Counted from the stretch's first letter, positions 9,062-20,610 are shown. The stretch is DNA of 64,000 nt from Plantago major (GCA_026545765.1 CM048839.1:64095187-64159186), one strand, 5' to 3'. Translations and numbers: made by a program. The notes: generated from the letters alone by a model not told the origin.

Positions 9062-10671
9062 CTGAATAGAGTCAGGCTGATCATTGATCTCTTGAACTTG
9101 TGGTGATTCCACAGTCTCTCTGTGCTCATTATTGATCTCCTCTGCAGTATCATTCTGAGTCTCCATCTCAGTTTGATCCCTTTCTGAGAGTTGAGCTCTC
9201 TCAGAAGGTTGAGGAACCTGTTCAAGAACAGGGTTTTCTTCAGCAATATTAAGTGTTGGCATTGTGAATGTGAAAGCAATGGCAACATCTTCCATCATTC
9301 TATCTTACTCACCCAGGCCTTCTTCTTCCTGCTGGGCAGAGGGGCTCTTGTCTTTCTGAAGAGCTGAGCTTGAAGCTCCTCCATGGGTCTCATACTTGAA
9401 CCTTTTGAGTACTTTTGCAAGTACTTCATCATCCTCAGAATCACTATTCTGTGTTGGTGCAGACCCATCTATGATATTTCTATCATCTCTGGAGAGTTCT
9501 GGAGCATTCTGGTTCAAGACTCTTGGGGCATTCTGGATTTACCTTCGAAGGCGTCCAACATCTTCTGAGACCTTGTCTCCAGAAGGTTGTGTCTCTTGTA
9601 TGATTAGGGACTTGGAGGCTCTTTTGCTATGAGTCCTCTTTCTCTTGGCAACTGGAGGTTTAGCTTTGGCTTGCTCAGAGACCTCCTCACCTTGCGGTGC
9701 AGTTTCTTCTTCTTCTGCCTTTCTGAGTGCGTTCTCAGCAGCAAGTTTCTCCTTTTCTTCAAAAGTGTGTCTGAAAAGGGAGTTGGTGACTGGGATTTCC
9801 TGCCTCTCTCTGAGAGTGATTCCCATTGTGTCCAGAATGTAATAGATCCTGAGACCAAAGTGCATATTGGCCTTTGGCTCAGCAAGGCCATTGATGATTT
9901 TGGGCTCAAATTCCTCAATGTGTCCAAGAAATTTGTTGAAGGCGTACTTCCCCCAATTGAAGTGGGTTTGCTGCCCTTCATGCTTCTTGTTGAGAAGATG
10001 CATCATCATCCATCTCTCCATGCTTATCTGGTCTACTCCACCTTTGTTTCCATCAAAGCAACGGACCAGAATAAGAGCTAAAGTACTCCAGTGTTTCTGG
10101 AGATGACTAGTTCTGATGGCCTTCAGAACAAAGTCTCCTGGGCAACCTTTTGCATTTTCTAACTGGATTGCTTCAAATAGCTCTTTGACGCCTTGAATCA
10201 TGGAAGCGTCCTTGATGTTGATGTCTTCAAATGTTCCTCGATTTTTCAATCGGAATATCTTGCAGAAAGTCTTGCAGTCTAGAACAATATCTTGTCCTTG
10301 GACTTCAGTCTGCATGTATTTTTTTCTTCATCATTCACAACTTTTGTGAAGATTTTGGAGTTGTTATAGAACTCCAGTACATCCAGTGTGGATAGTCCAC
10401 TGGGTGCAGCGGATAGAAGTTTGTAGATATGGGAATTCTTCAGCATTCCCAATATCAGTTTCCTTTCTGGTTTTGAAGGTATAACTGCTGGTACATATCT
10501 CTTTACTAGAAAGGCTCTCCAATTCATTTTGTGTTTAGGGTTCCAGTCCGATGGGGTAAACTTTCCCAGAAGGCGTTTATTCAACACCTTGAGTTCCTTT
10601 CCTCCTTGCTTTTCAGCAGGAGTAGAGGATGTTGCCTTAGGGTTCTTAGTGGTCATCTTCTTGGTTGCCAT
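9062..10671 (-). pseudogene. ORF3 of element A, N-terminal domain and first exon
   Basis: The start ATG at 10671 (MATKKMTTKNPKAT) follows a conserved TATA box at 10854-10865. Copies B and C start at the same point with MAPK(H/R)ASTQKSQ. The frame is broken near 10300 and again at 9520-9540. Conserved blocks: LLGKFTPSDWNPKHKMNW, ERKLILGMLKN, TLDVLEFYNNSKI, VQGQDIVLDCKTFCKIF, MERWMMMHLLNKKH, NWGKYAFNKFLGHIEEF and ITLRERQEI. The order of an EFYNN-type motif, a strand motif and a W/MMM helix resembles the 'putative plant transposon protein' domain found in several plant LTR elements; that is recalled, not tested. After about residue 260 it becomes basic (KRKRTHSKRASK), then acidic. The last exon before the introns is 79 codons, 9298-9062. 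Confidence 0.6.
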
Positions 10672-11576
10672 CTCTTATATAGAGTTGTGAGTGTTTTTCA
10701 GATGAATATTGCACAATTAATCGAGATTAGTCTATCTTTTCAGAAGACTAAGCACAAGAAGTTGAGTTTTGCAGAAATCTTGAGAGATTTTGCTGTTTTG
10801 ATGCAAGTTTGAAATTTCGGAATTGGTAAAAGTGTTTGTCTTTTGCCCAAATCCTATATATATAGCAGATAAAATGTACATAGATACAACATACATATAG
10901 CTGAATATGAATGCGTGTCTTTGCATCTGCATAGGCATGGTACGTCCTTTGTACTTCATTAAATGCGTAGTGGGCCATGTCTGCATTTCTCAACAGACAT
11001 TACTTGCTTTGTTTTAATCTCAACCGTTGAGATCAAACGTTTATTCATCAAGGGCTTATATTGAATATCTTGTAATGATATCAATCAACAAATGGTAATG
11101 TGCCGACTTGATGGATTTTTAATATGCTACATTCATTGTGTCACTTAGTAAAGAGTAGGAACACTTAATTGTTTGAGCTTATCATCTGAGTGTCAAGTCC
11201 TTATCTATATATTGTTTATCATGAAAATGGTAAAAATACAAGACATTGCACATGTTTGACTTTCAGAACATATACCTTTTGGGCTTTGTGTGTCCATTTC
11301 TCTTTATGACTACATAGGTTTCTGAATTCAAGTGTCAGAAGCTTCAGTTGTTTAAATGTATTTGACCCACTCTCAGTAAGTAAGTTCTAATTTTATTTAC
11401 TTATTAAGTGTGTTCCGACCTTTGCCTTTCTGGATACCCGTTCCAGAAATGTTTTGCCTTTCTGAGTGTTGCTACTCAAAAACCTTTGCATCACTTCTTA
11501 TCAACTTGGCTTTCTAAGAACCTGTTCTCGGAGGCATACTCACTTATTCAGTCTTTTAGAGATTCAGGACAATTTT
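10672..11576 (-). other. Spacer between pol and ORF3 (element A)
   Basis: This non-coding stretch of about 0.9 kb runs between the pol stop and the ORF3 start. It holds CTTTCTGGATACCCGTTCCAGAAA near 11424-11450, a short imperfect hairpin of the type that is repeated in B and C, and the internal promoter described separately. Nothing else was recognised. Confidence 0.6.
10854..10865 (-). promoter_or_regulatory. Internal TATA promoter for ORF3 (element A)
   Basis: CTATATATATAG with flanks TGCTATATATATAGGATTTG on the - strand, 183 bp before the ORF3 ATG. The same box with TGC before it and ATTTTGGCAAAAG after it recurs in B (36258-36269) and C (56770-56781). About 100 bp upstream (10957-10979) lies the conserved block CATGGCCCACTACGCATTTAATG. 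It contains a GGCCCA element (the plant site II type, TGGGCC) and GCATTTAATG, which also occurs inverted in the LTR upstream of its TATA box. Confidence 0.65.
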
Positions 11577-13600
11577 TCAGTCCTTAGGCAACTCCATTAA
11601 TCCAAGATTATGTCTTAAGGTCAAGAACCGGCTTTCTTGTAAGGGCTTAGTGAAGATATCTGCAAGTTGGTCTTCTGTGCTTTGTTCTGGCATGGAATTT
11701 GGGGTTCTGTGTGATTGCAATAGCACTTGTGTTATCACAGAAAATGGGAGTTTTCTCTTCATTGAGTCCATAGTCTCTAAGTTGTTGTTGAATCCACAGA
11801 ATTTTTGTTGCACAACAACCAGCAGCAATATATTCAGCCTCTGTGGTAGAAGTTGCAATTGAGTTTTGTTTCTTGCTAAACCATGAGATAAGTCTAGTTC
11901 TAAACCCACAAGTTCACGAGGTACTTTTCCTATCAAGCATTGATCCAAAGATAATCAACATCCGAGTAACCACCAAACTCAATCCACTTTCTTTAGGATA
12001 CCACAAACCTACATCTCGTACCTTTCACATACCTTAATATTTTCATAGCAATGTTGTAGTGTGATTGCATTGGATTTGTTTGAAATCTAGCACACTCCAA
12101 CCGCATATTGAATATCGTGTCCTTGCGATGAAGGTAAAGTAGTGAACTTATCAATTTCCTATACTTGTGTTCATCAACACTCTTATCTGATTCAGTATAG
12201 GTCATCTTGGTTCCTATGCTCATAGGTATCTTAGCATTCTTTTCAGAAGGCTTAAGTTTGAACTTTGTGAGCATGTCTTTTGCATACTTTGTCTGACTAA
12301 TGAATATTCCATCATTGAGTTGCTTGACTTGCAATCCTAGGAAATAGTTCAATTCTCCCATCATGCTCATCTCAAACATACTTTTCATGAGATTTGCAAA
12401 GTCATCACAAAGTTGCTTGTCCTTAGATCCAAATATGATGTCATCAACATATACTTGAACTAAGAGTAGTTTTCCATCATGGTTTAAAGTAAATAAAGTT
12501 TTATCAACTTCACCATTCTTGAAACCACTTTCCAGAAGGTATTTGGCCAAAGTGTCATACCATGCTCTTGGAGCCTGTTTCAGTCCATAAAGAGCTTTAC
12601 AGAGCTTATAGACCATTCTACTTTCTGAGGAAACTTCAAAACCAGGTGGTTGTTCAACATAGACTTCCTCAGCAAGTTCATCATTCAAGAATGCACTTTT
12701 GACATCCATCTGATAAACTTTAAAGTCTTTATGAGCTGCAAAGGCTAGAAAGAGTCTTATTGCATCCAATCTGGCAACAGGTGCATATGACTCATCAAAA
12801 TCTAAACCTTCACAGGTGAATCCCTTGGCAACCAACCTTGCTTTGTTTCTGGTTATTTCACCAGATTCATTCATCTTGTTTCTGAAAACCCACTTAGTTC
12901 CAATCACAGATATTCCTTCTACAAATGGAACTAGTTTCCAGACTTTGTTTCTTTCAAACTGATCCAACTCTTCTTGGATTGCAGAGATCCAGTCTTGGTC
13001 TCTTAATGCTTCTTCTATAGTTTTTGGTTCAATGTTTGAGATAAAACATCCAAAGAGAGAATTAGCATTTTTAGCTATTGCTCTCCTAGTCCTAACACCT
13101 TGATTGATTGGTCCAATTACATCTTTTGCAGGATGATCCTTGATCCATCTCATCATGGGTTTAGGGCTAGTAGGGTCAACATCTATGTGATCTGAATGTG
13201 AATCACTATGATTATGACTTGATACTTCTTCAATATTTGTGACATTTTGCACCTCAAAAGGGTGGTGAATGTCTGACACTTTCTCAGTGTGAGAGCTTTC
13301 TAGGACATGCCTGTCAGAGAGGTCATTTCCAGAATTAGCTCTCTGATGAACATCTTCAGTTTCCATTTCTGGAATTCTCATAGGAAATTCTTCATCATGT
13401 CTGAGAATCATCTGGTTGTTACTAGGCATTTCATGCTTTTCTTCGTCAGAGTCATCCTCTCTTTCCACAGTGATGTTTTTCCTTTCTGAGAGTTCCTCTT
13501 CATAATCCTTTATCATTAGTTCCTTGAACCTTTCTGAGTTCATCAGCAAGGGGTGTTTTCTTGCTTCCTTAATAGAATACAACATGAACTGATTCTTCAA
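11577..13600 (-). pseudogene. pol: Reverse transcriptase and RNase H of element A
   Basis: The main frame 11993-13600 holds a copia-type RT: the [20 protein letters not shown] start, [20 protein letters not shown] with the first catalytic Asp, [11 protein letters not shown], and the catalytic YVDD at 12440-12451, then YFLGLQV and [10 protein letters not shown]. It goes out of frame in the RNase H region near 12140 and stops at 11993; the RNase H tail continues in other frames to 11577 and ends TKPLQESRFL...MELPKD. About 75 bp is missing between NPKFHAR-like and EDQLADIF-like sequence, compared with B. RT copies genomic RNA to cDNA in the virus-like particle. Not functional as read. Confidence 0.85.
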
Positions 13601-14147
13601 TCTTCTTTGTTCTTTTGTTGTAAACTCTGTATGCTTTGCTATTCATAGAAAAACCAAGAAACACACCTTCATCTGCCTTTGGTTGAAATGTTCTTAGATA
13701 CTCTTTTCCATTGTTTAGAACAAAACATCTACAACCAAATAATTTTAGATATTTGATATTAGGGGGTATACCAACCAAGAGTTCATAAGGGGTCTTGTCA
13801 TGGTGTTTGTTTATCAAACATCTGTTCTGAGTGTAGCATGCTGTGTTTATAGCTTCAACCTAATAAACTTCATTTATCTCAGTGTCAGCTAGCATTGTCC
13901 TTGCTGCTTCTTTAAGTGTTCTATTTTTCCTTTCTGCAACACCATTTTGTTGTGGTGTTCTTACAGAGGAAAGTTGGTGTTGTATACCTTTGCTGGTACA
14001 AAACTCCTTAATGTACTGGTTGACAAACTCAGTACCATGGTCTGTTCTGATTGCAGATACCTTGTCATTTTTCATGACTTCAAGCTTATTCAGCAAGTTT
14101 GGTATCTCCACCCTTGCATCAGATTTGTGCTTGTAAAGACAACCCAA
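13569..14147 (-). pseudogene. pol: Integrase core and C-terminal region of element A
   Basis: Frame 13860-14147 carries the middle and end of the integrase catalytic core: RTDHGTEFVNQYIKEFC (second Asp) and RTPQQNGVAERKNRTLKEAA (catalytic Glu). A stop at about 13860 and a frame change lead to 13569-13817, which has the copia integrase C-terminal signature MINKHHDKTPYELL, LKLFGCRCFV and [19 protein letters not shown]. The first catalytic Asp (LHMDLF) is in the upstream overlapping frame. Integrase joins the cDNA to the host chromosome. Confidence 0.8.
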
Positions 14148-14854
14148 GTGAATCTTGAGAAGTCATCTACAACAACAAGACCATACTTCTTTCCTGCATA
14201 ACTAGTTACAGATGATTCAAAAAGATCCATGTGTAATAGTTGTAGTGGTCTAACACTAGAGTGTCTGATTTTGGACTTGAAAGAGATCTTAGATTGTTTC
14301 CCCATCTGACAAAGTGAGCAGATACCATCCTTTCTGAAAGATGTTTTGGGAAGGCCAACCACTAACTCTTTCTTGGCAAGTTTGTTCAGAGTTTTGAAAT
14401 TCAAGTGACTTATTCTTTTGTGCCATAACCATTGCTCTTCTGTGTGACCTGATTGATTCACCATGAGACATTCTTCAGTTGTGGCAGATGCCCAGTCGGC
14501 AACATAAAGACTGCCTTTCCGCGGAGCAACCAAGACTGTCTGCTTAGACTCATTATCAATAAGTTTGCAATACTTTGCTTTGAATTTCACAGTAAATCCC
14601 TTGTCTGCAAACTGGCTCATGCTAAATAGATTATATTTCAAACCCTTAACATGTAATACGTCAGTGATAGTTAATGATCCTAATTTGACATTGCCAAATC
14701 CCAGAGAGGGATTTAATTCTCCTCCAGCAAATCTGATGTCTGGTCCATTGTTGCAAGCTTTGTAGTTGACCAGATTTGCTTTGTCTCCTGTCATGTGCTT
14801 TCCGCATCCACTATCAAATAGCCATTGAGCCTTAGTCCAAGAGGCGTTACGCAA
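14090..14854 (-). pseudogene. pol: Protease and integrase N-terminal part of element A
   Basis: One frame of about 254 codons. The aspartic protease active site is LFDSGCGKHMTGD (DSG at 14807-14815), the usual copia form. Further on come LHVKGLKYNLFSMSQ and the gag pre-integrase domain with the zinc-binding H-H-C-C set (WLWHKRISHLNFKTL then GICSLCQMGK). The integrase core begins LLHMDLFESSVTSYAGKKY, with the first catalytic Asp. The frame breaks at about 14100, where the integrase continues in another frame. Confidence 0.85.
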
Positions 14855-14856
14855 AA

Positions 14857-16155
14857 CAGAAACAGGAGTTAGGTTCTTGCTTCAGAGATAGAACCATTTA
14901 GACTAAACATTCTTCCAGTAGGAATCCACATTTTAGTGAATTTCTTGGGAGTTTGTTTTTGTCTAACTTGATCAGAAGGAGATGCAATAAAATCAGTAAT
15001 TTTGATCTCAATTTTCCTTCTTGTGGTGTTTCTAGGTATTCCTTTTGGTGCTTTCGGACCACAGGTTTCGGGATTGCTTTTCAAAGAACTTTGCCTTTCC
15101 GCCGTGTTCCTTCTAGCTCGCATTCAGCTTTTCGGTGGCTTGAGATTTCTTCCACTTCTTTCTATTGCTACGCAATATCACTTTGCGCCATTGTTCTTGT
15201 CCTTCCTTATATTGTTGCAGAAGAACTTTTCCAATAGCACGATAGCCAATGCCATTTCGAACACCTTTGGCTTTCTGAATACGTTCTTCAGAAGCCTTAC
15301 TAGTTTCTGCACCATCTTTATTTTCATAAAATGGTACAGTAGAGAATTTGCCTATTCCAGCAATTCTTCCTTTCCTAGTAATGTAGCAATGTGGATGGTT
15401 ACATGTCTAAGGGTTATGTTTCTTTTCAGAAACCTTATCCGCAAGTTTCTTGTGAACTTGTTGTTCTTTCAAAGGCTGGGTTGCTACTCCTTTTTCTTTG
15501 TCAACTACCCTAGATTTCTGACCAATGCTATAGGTGGTTGAAAAACATTCTGTTGACTTTTTACAAAGGTCAACCTTTCATCACTCTTCTTCAGAGGAGA
15601 TGAATTACTCGATTGTTCATCAAGTCCAAGTCCACCTTTCTCAGAGGGATCTCTCAGATAGGATTGAACCTCAGTGAGAGTGTCACTAGCCTTTGCATAA
15701 GATTGGAAGGATATCTCTTTCTTTCTGAGTTCTTCATTCTCAGAAAGCAGCTTCAACATTTTCTTAGTAAGTTCATCCAAGGCTAGTTTGTTAGAATTTT
15801 CATTCTCAGATATCTGAGATTTCAGAAAGGCTATTTCAGCGTTCTTGTTCTCAGATACTCTGGTTAGCTCAGAAACCTCTTTTTCAAGAGTTTCTTTGCT
15901 TTCCTCTAGAATTCTGGTTTTGGATTGTGCTTCCAGAAATTCTTTCTCATAACGTTCCAATTCACTCTTGACCAACTCCAGATCCTCAATTCCATCATCA
16001 CTCTCATAGTACAGAAATTGTGAATTGTTAGTTACCTCATCAGCCATCAGACACATTTCAATGTTGGAGATGTCTGGACCAGCAATCTCAGCAACTCCAC
16101 ACATTTGTTTCTTCTTAAGGCCGAAGTCAATTACATCGTGGGTGATTCCACACAA
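14857..16155 (-). pseudogene. gag: Gag C-terminal coiled coil and gag-protease linker of element A
   Basis: Frame 15505-16155 (217 codons) is a long helix with heptad-like spacing: ELVKSELERYEKEFLEAQ, ILEESKETLEKEVSELTRV and LSENEELRKKEISFQSYAKA. It ends with the linker LRDPSEKGGLGLDEQ found in all copies. Downstream pieces in other frames include a Cys/His cluster (CNHPHCY-like, about 15380) and RKGRIAGIGKF, then the linker FTKMWIPTGRMFSLNGSI just before the protease. A long coiled-coil gag tail after the zinc knuckle is characteristic of Sireviruses and probably mediates particle assembly. Several frameshifts. Confidence 0.65.
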
Positions 16156-16319
16156 TTCTGGTGATGGTAGGTTTGAGTCATCTGAATCTCCATTTCAGAA
16201 TCTGTCTCAAAGTCTAGAGCATCAAGTTGAATTTGAATCTTCTTCCTTTCTTCATTCAGTAAGGCCCTTTGATTTCTCTTGAAATTTCTTCTGTCCTTCT
16301 TGTCACCTGTCTTGAGCTT

Positions 16320-17374
16320 TTATAAAGCAGGACAATCTCTCTTGAAGTGACCAGGCTTTTGACAATAGAAGCAGATATCATTTCCTATTTCTACAGCTTC
16401 AGTACTAACACCTTTCTGAATGGGGGTGTTCAGAGAGTTGTTCACTTGTATGTTCTTGTACTGATGATAGTTTGGGCCAAGATGCTTTTTCAGATTTTCT
16501 TTAGCTTTTCTTCTCTCAATCTCTTGACTCACAAATTTCTTCATGTGTCTTACTGCAAGAGAATTTTCTTCAGATGCTTCTTTGGTATCCTTCTTTTCAG
16601 AAGTACCTTGAGAAACTAGAGCAACACTTTGCAACTTTTCAGCTGTTTGTTCTCTCTGAGTTGTCTCATAGTCTACAGTAGCAAGAGAGAGAAGAGCTCT
16701 ACTGGAGTAATATTTGGCATCCCTTGATTGAAATAAAAGAACTTAGTGTGTTCCCAGTTGTGATTGAGACTTCTAACAATAGTCTTAATCTTTTCTAACT
16801 GGGAGTATCTATTGCTTTCACCAAGTGCAGCCATATCACTCATAAGAGTAGTAAATCTGAAATCAAGTTCTTCCAGAGTTTCAGTGGGACCTTGTTTGAA
16901 GTTTTGGAACTTCAATTTAAGAACTTCGAACTTGTTTTCTTTGGTTTTCTCAGTTCCGGCACAGATTTCTTCAATCAATTGCCAGGCAAATTTCGCCGTT
17001 TTAGCACCCCAGAGTTTACACTGTATGTGCTCAGGTGTCGATCTGATGATTATATTACAAGCTTGACCATCAAATCTATGTCTCTTGGCCTCTTCAGATG
17101 TCCAGAGCTCTCTTGGCTTGTCTTCATATATAATGCTTCCACGAGCAACATGACCACTATCACTAGCAGCCATGTCCTCGCTTCCATCTTCCTTGTCTGA
17201 GGCTTTTCTTCCATCAGACACCTCAGTAACTTGTTTGAGTTGTCTGATTTTGATATGCCCTTCATTGATGACATAGATCATCTCATCACTAATGGCCTCC
17301 AGATGGAGCATCATGTTGTTCTTCCATTTCTCGTAGTTTTCTGGCTTCAGAACGGGTGCATCACTCAGAGACAT
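16320..17374 (-). pseudogene. gag: Gag N-terminal and nucleocapsid region of element A
   Basis: I place the start at the ATG at 17374 (MSLSDAPVLKPENYEKWKNN), just after the PBS and leader. The UBN2/gag-polypeptide-like fold shows as ELWTSEEAKRHRFDGQACNI, GPTETLEELDFRFTTLMSDM and RSLNHNWEHTKFFYFNQG. One base is missing near 16690 (FSLLLL where B has FSHLATV), so the frame shifts. Frame 16320-16634 carries the nucleocapsid with a CCHC knuckle, CFYCQKPGHFKRDC. It then meets a TAA where C continues. Gag forms the virus-like particle. Confidence 0.8.
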
Positions 17375-17474
17375 ACCTGCACACTTAACACACAAATTAT
17401 ATAGTCCTCAGAAAGGGACAAAGTTCCTTCACCTATCTGGGGATCTAGGTTCAAGGCAGGCTTGTGAACCTCCT

Positions 17475-17486
17475 GCTCTGATACCA
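17475..17486 (-). other. Primer binding site (initiator tRNA-Met), element A
   Basis: TGGTATCAGAGC on the - strand, two bases after the LTR end (CCAACA). It is complementary to the 3' end of plant initiator methionine tRNA, as usual for Ty1/copia. Confidence 0.9.
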
Positions 17487-17488
17487 CT

Positions 17489-18910
17489 TGTTGGTCCAGA
17501 TAACGGCAAAGTAAAAGACTAGAGGGGGGGGGGGTGAATAGTCTCTTAAAACTTTTGTCGATAAACACAGTTTCTCAGAAACCTAGGGGTTTTTGATACT
17601 TAAATTCAGAGCGCGGAAGACATTAAGATAGGTAAGTGCAGAAACAATAAGTAAGTGTGTGTGTGCTTTGCTGAAATGTAAATACAGAAAGGTAAATAAC
17701 ACAGCAAGTATAATGGTATCTGGAGGTGGCGTAATCCTCCAACTAATCCACTTCGGTCTTTCTGAGACCTAGAATTCACTAGAACAGATAATTGAGTTCA
17801 CCTTACAATAATCCTTATTCTAAGATTCCTAAACAAATGGTTCCCAACCAAATGTTCCCCCTGAGTTTTTCCCCAGCTCCTAGAGCTAAGTACTTCCTCT
17901 ACTAAGATAACCTTGAAGTTATTCCCTAATTTTCCAAATCAAGTACTTCCTCTGCTCCACGCCTTGATGGTGTTGGTTATAAGGTTTGTCAGAGAGGCTT
18001 CTCGTATAACTTTTCAATTATGTTTTCAGAGAGCCTAATAGAACAAGACTACTTAATACACTTGTTCAGTGGATGGCATTCTGCTCTTTACTGACCCAAG
18101 TAATTGATGTCCGTTCTAGAGAATGAGCTTCAGAAAGGGTATCTGATTGTTCAACTCTTTCACGAATAACAATCTCTTGTTAAGGTTCAGGACAACTTAG
18201 AACTACTAGTGATTCTTCAAGCAACAGAAAGCTTTCAGAAAGGGTAGTAGAGTGCTTGAGAGAATACTTTGCTTGATGGTAAGTTTGCAAGATAGAGCGT
18301 TCTAAGGTATGTTCTTCAAGCATCTAAGTGTGTGATATATATAGATAAATTTGAGAGGCGTTTGAATTGTATCCGTTGTGCTCTCTATCAAATTATATCC
18401 GTTTATATCTTGAACTATGTACTCAGAAGTCACTATCTCATTTTTCGTAGAGGATCGCTTAAAGATTTCGCGATGCATTTAATGCATAGTACTGTTCATT
18501 GTCCTTTAGTCTCAACGGATACATGAGCCTTTCTGATGGCTTGCATGCTCCATACTCATGATGTCATATGTCCAGAACATATCCCGAAAATAAGTTAATA
18601 TACTTAAGAAAGGATTAAGGACATAGTCTTTCTGAGTTAGACTAAACCTTTGTGTCTTCATAAACCTTGTGCAATCTTCAGTCTTCTAATCTTCAGAAAA
18701 GCTTCATTGCTAGGATTGATCTTCATGGTCTTCTTGAAATAAAAATTACAGTCAGAGACCTATAATCCTAATACAAGATTTACTAGAATAATCATACTCA
18801 GTGATTTCCTCTTTTACAATGTTCAAGTGAACCAAGAGCACTTAATCACCTTTCTGGCTAAGATAAGAACATGTGATGAGTGATCAAAATACTAATACAT
18901 ATTCCTAACA
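17489..18910 (-). repeat. 5' LTR of element A
   Basis: 1422 bp, TGTTGGTCCAGATAAC to ATATTCCTAACA on the + strand. It carries a G tract (17524-17534), an array of hairpin units at about 17840-17970, the TATA box at 18336-18343 and an inverted GCATTTAATGC motif near 18474. It aligns with 3684-5100. Confidence 0.9.
18336..18343 (-). promoter_or_regulatory. TATA box of element A 5' LTR
   Basis: TATATATA in ATCTATATATATCACAC (- strand), conserved in the E LTR (63364-63371) and as TATAAATA in the B LTRs. Transcription of the genomic RNA should start shortly downstream. Confidence 0.65.
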
Positions 18911-19485
18911 ACAACTAACCGTCTACCCTAGTTATCACTGGGACATGCTCAACAAGAGATTACACTACTACGCAGCAGAAACCTTACACGACATAAGGTA
19001 CGTCGATGCTATGACAATGAGCTAACTAGGTGTACTATTCCATAGATGCCAAAAATAACATAAACCCTAATTACTAGCATGCATCAAATACACCACCACC
19101 CTATAACTGGTGCCTAGCTACTCTTGCTCATCACCAATAAGCAATAAATAATTAAACAATCCACCATCAATAATATTAAACGATGAAAAAGGAGAAATTG
19201 TTACCGAGAGGCTGTCACTACACTTGGAGGATGAATAAATCCCTAAATCAATCGGTACAATAATAGCTAATGTATTGATAATTGATAATCATGAGTAATT
19301 ACAATGTGAATCGGGTTCAATTCCTCAAAGATGGTGAAGGAATTGCCCAAGAATGAAGTCTAGGGTTTTTGAGAAGAGAATAGAACAAAATTAATGAGTG
19401 TATGAAGAAAAATCACGACAGAAAACTATTTATACGCAGAAGATTTGGACTTGGCATACGCCATAGCCACTTGACGTGCGCCAAG
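18911..19485 (-). mobile_element. 3' LTR of Ty3/gypsy element F, part 2
   Basis: Matches the complete F LTR from about 22250 on: TCTA(C/G)CCTAGTTATCACTG, AAGGTACG...CTATGACAATGAGCTAAC, and CATGCAT...CACCACCCTATAACTGG. It repeats about 100 bp already present at the end of part 1 (3590-3683), so the two sides of element A are not a simple broken LTR. The far end of the LTR is lost at about 19485. Confidence 0.65.
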
Positions 19486-20590
19486 CGGGGTAATTTTTTT
19501 TTTTAGGTACTCCAGAATGAGACACCGCCAGTTTAGGTATTCTAGAATTGAAGTGCCCAATTTAGGTACACATCAACCCTCCTTTCAAATTAGGTACTCC
19601 GGTCAAGTTTCAGGCAAAGTTGACCAATTTGATCAGATTCTGACCAAAAAAAATATATATATAATTTTTTACGCGTGTCACCTCCTTACTAATTCGGGGA
19701 TTTGTCTTTTGAAAATAATGCAAATTCGATTTTGAAAATTGTAAAAATAAATAAAAATTCTAAAAAATAATATAAAAAATAAATGAATATTAAAAAATAA
19801 TTAAAATAATATTAAAAATATTTATTATAAAAATTGTCAAAAATTATAAAATAATATAAACATTACAAATATGTATTAAAATAAAAAAATATAAACAAAT
19901 AATAAAACAATGTTCAAAAATATGAAAATTATAAACATCATAAAAATTCGATAAATTTTTCAAAACGTTATACAAATTTTAATAAAAATCAATAAAAATT
20001 AAAAATTTATATAAAATTATGAAAAATTATTCAAAATTATTTAAAAAATTGAAAATAATTACAAGAGTGGAAAATTTTAAAAACGAGCTTATGATGCAGA
20101 AACATACAAAGTACATTTAAATAATGTTGACGCAATCAGAACAATTTATTTGCGCCGTTTGACATCTTCTAAGAACCCTAACATCCCATCAACATAATTT
20201 CAGGAATATTGTTGCATTTTAATATTTTAATATTTTTGAACAATTTTGTTTTGCTTATATTTTTATTTGTTTTAATATATTTATGTAATGTTTATATTTT
20301 TTTCATACTTTTTAACAATTTTTTTATAATACATATACTTTCTTTATTTTTGGACAATATATTATGTATTTTTATATGTTTTATTTGCTTGTGAGCTTGT
20401 TCCCAGTAGGATATTAGTTCTGGCATGTATTATCCTAATACTCTTGCTTTTGTCTAACATTTGTTGTTTTATGACTATAACTGCTTGGTATATTATTCTC
20501 TTGGTTTTCTTATTTAGGGGGAGTAATTACTTAGTATGTTTGCATAGAGTGTTCTGATTTTTCTGCAGGTTAGGTACTGTGAAGGAATGC
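19486..20590. other. AT-rich region and copia 3' internal debris without genes
   Basis: 19486-19680 has a repeated phrase TTAGGTA(C/T)TCC (19504, 19533, 19589) and a GACCAATTTGATCAG palindrome-like stretch. 19690-20380 is extremely A/T-rich with a large inverted repeat. 20400-20590 looks like the 3' untranslated part of a copia element (TTTAGGGGGAGTAATT). No credible ORF. Confidence 0.5.
19821..20335. repeat. Large imperfect AT-rich inverted repeat (foldback)
   Basis: The left arm (19821-19930) is mirrored in reverse complement by the right arm (about 20220-20335). Shared runs are TATTATAAAAA-ATTGT-AAAAA, AATATAAACATTACA, and TGTTCAAAAATAT-AAAAT. The loop is about 290 bp. It may be a MITE/foldback element or the stem of a MULE-like terminal repeat; no transposase or clear target duplication was seen. 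Confidence 0.6.
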
Positions 20591-20610
20591 AAAAAGGGGG
20601 AGAATGAAAG
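20591..20610 (+). other. Polypurine tract of a truncated copia-type element
   Basis: AAAAAGGGGGAGAATGAAAG immediately before the LTR start TGCAGACTTTAGC. Confidence 0.6.

Larger units (their letters stand above)
3684..18910 (-). mobile_element. Element A: large Sirevirus-like Ty1/copia retrotransposon
   Basis: This is a 15.2 kb element with two LTRs (3684-5100 and 17489-18910; TGTTGG...CCTAACA), a tRNA-Met PBS at 17475-17486 and a polypurine tract next to the 3' LTR. Order on the - strand: gag, protease, integrase, reverse transcriptase/RNase H, spacer, ORF3 with introns, ORF4. This copia order (integrase before RT) plus a long gag tail and extra ORFs after pol fits the Sirevirus (SIRE/Maximus) lineage. 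The 5-base flanks are ACAAT (3679-3683) and ACAAC (18911-18915), not identical. All ORFs carry stops or frameshifts. Confidence 0.9.

Noticed and set aside
5685-11380. True viral envelope gene after pol
   Set aside because: No signal peptide, hydrophobic fusion region or membrane anchor could be seen in ORF3 or ORF4 of any copy; the name env-like is positional only.
20209-20394. 61-codon Phe/Ile/Leu-rich membrane-like frame
   Set aside because: It is the T-rich arm of the AT inverted repeat.
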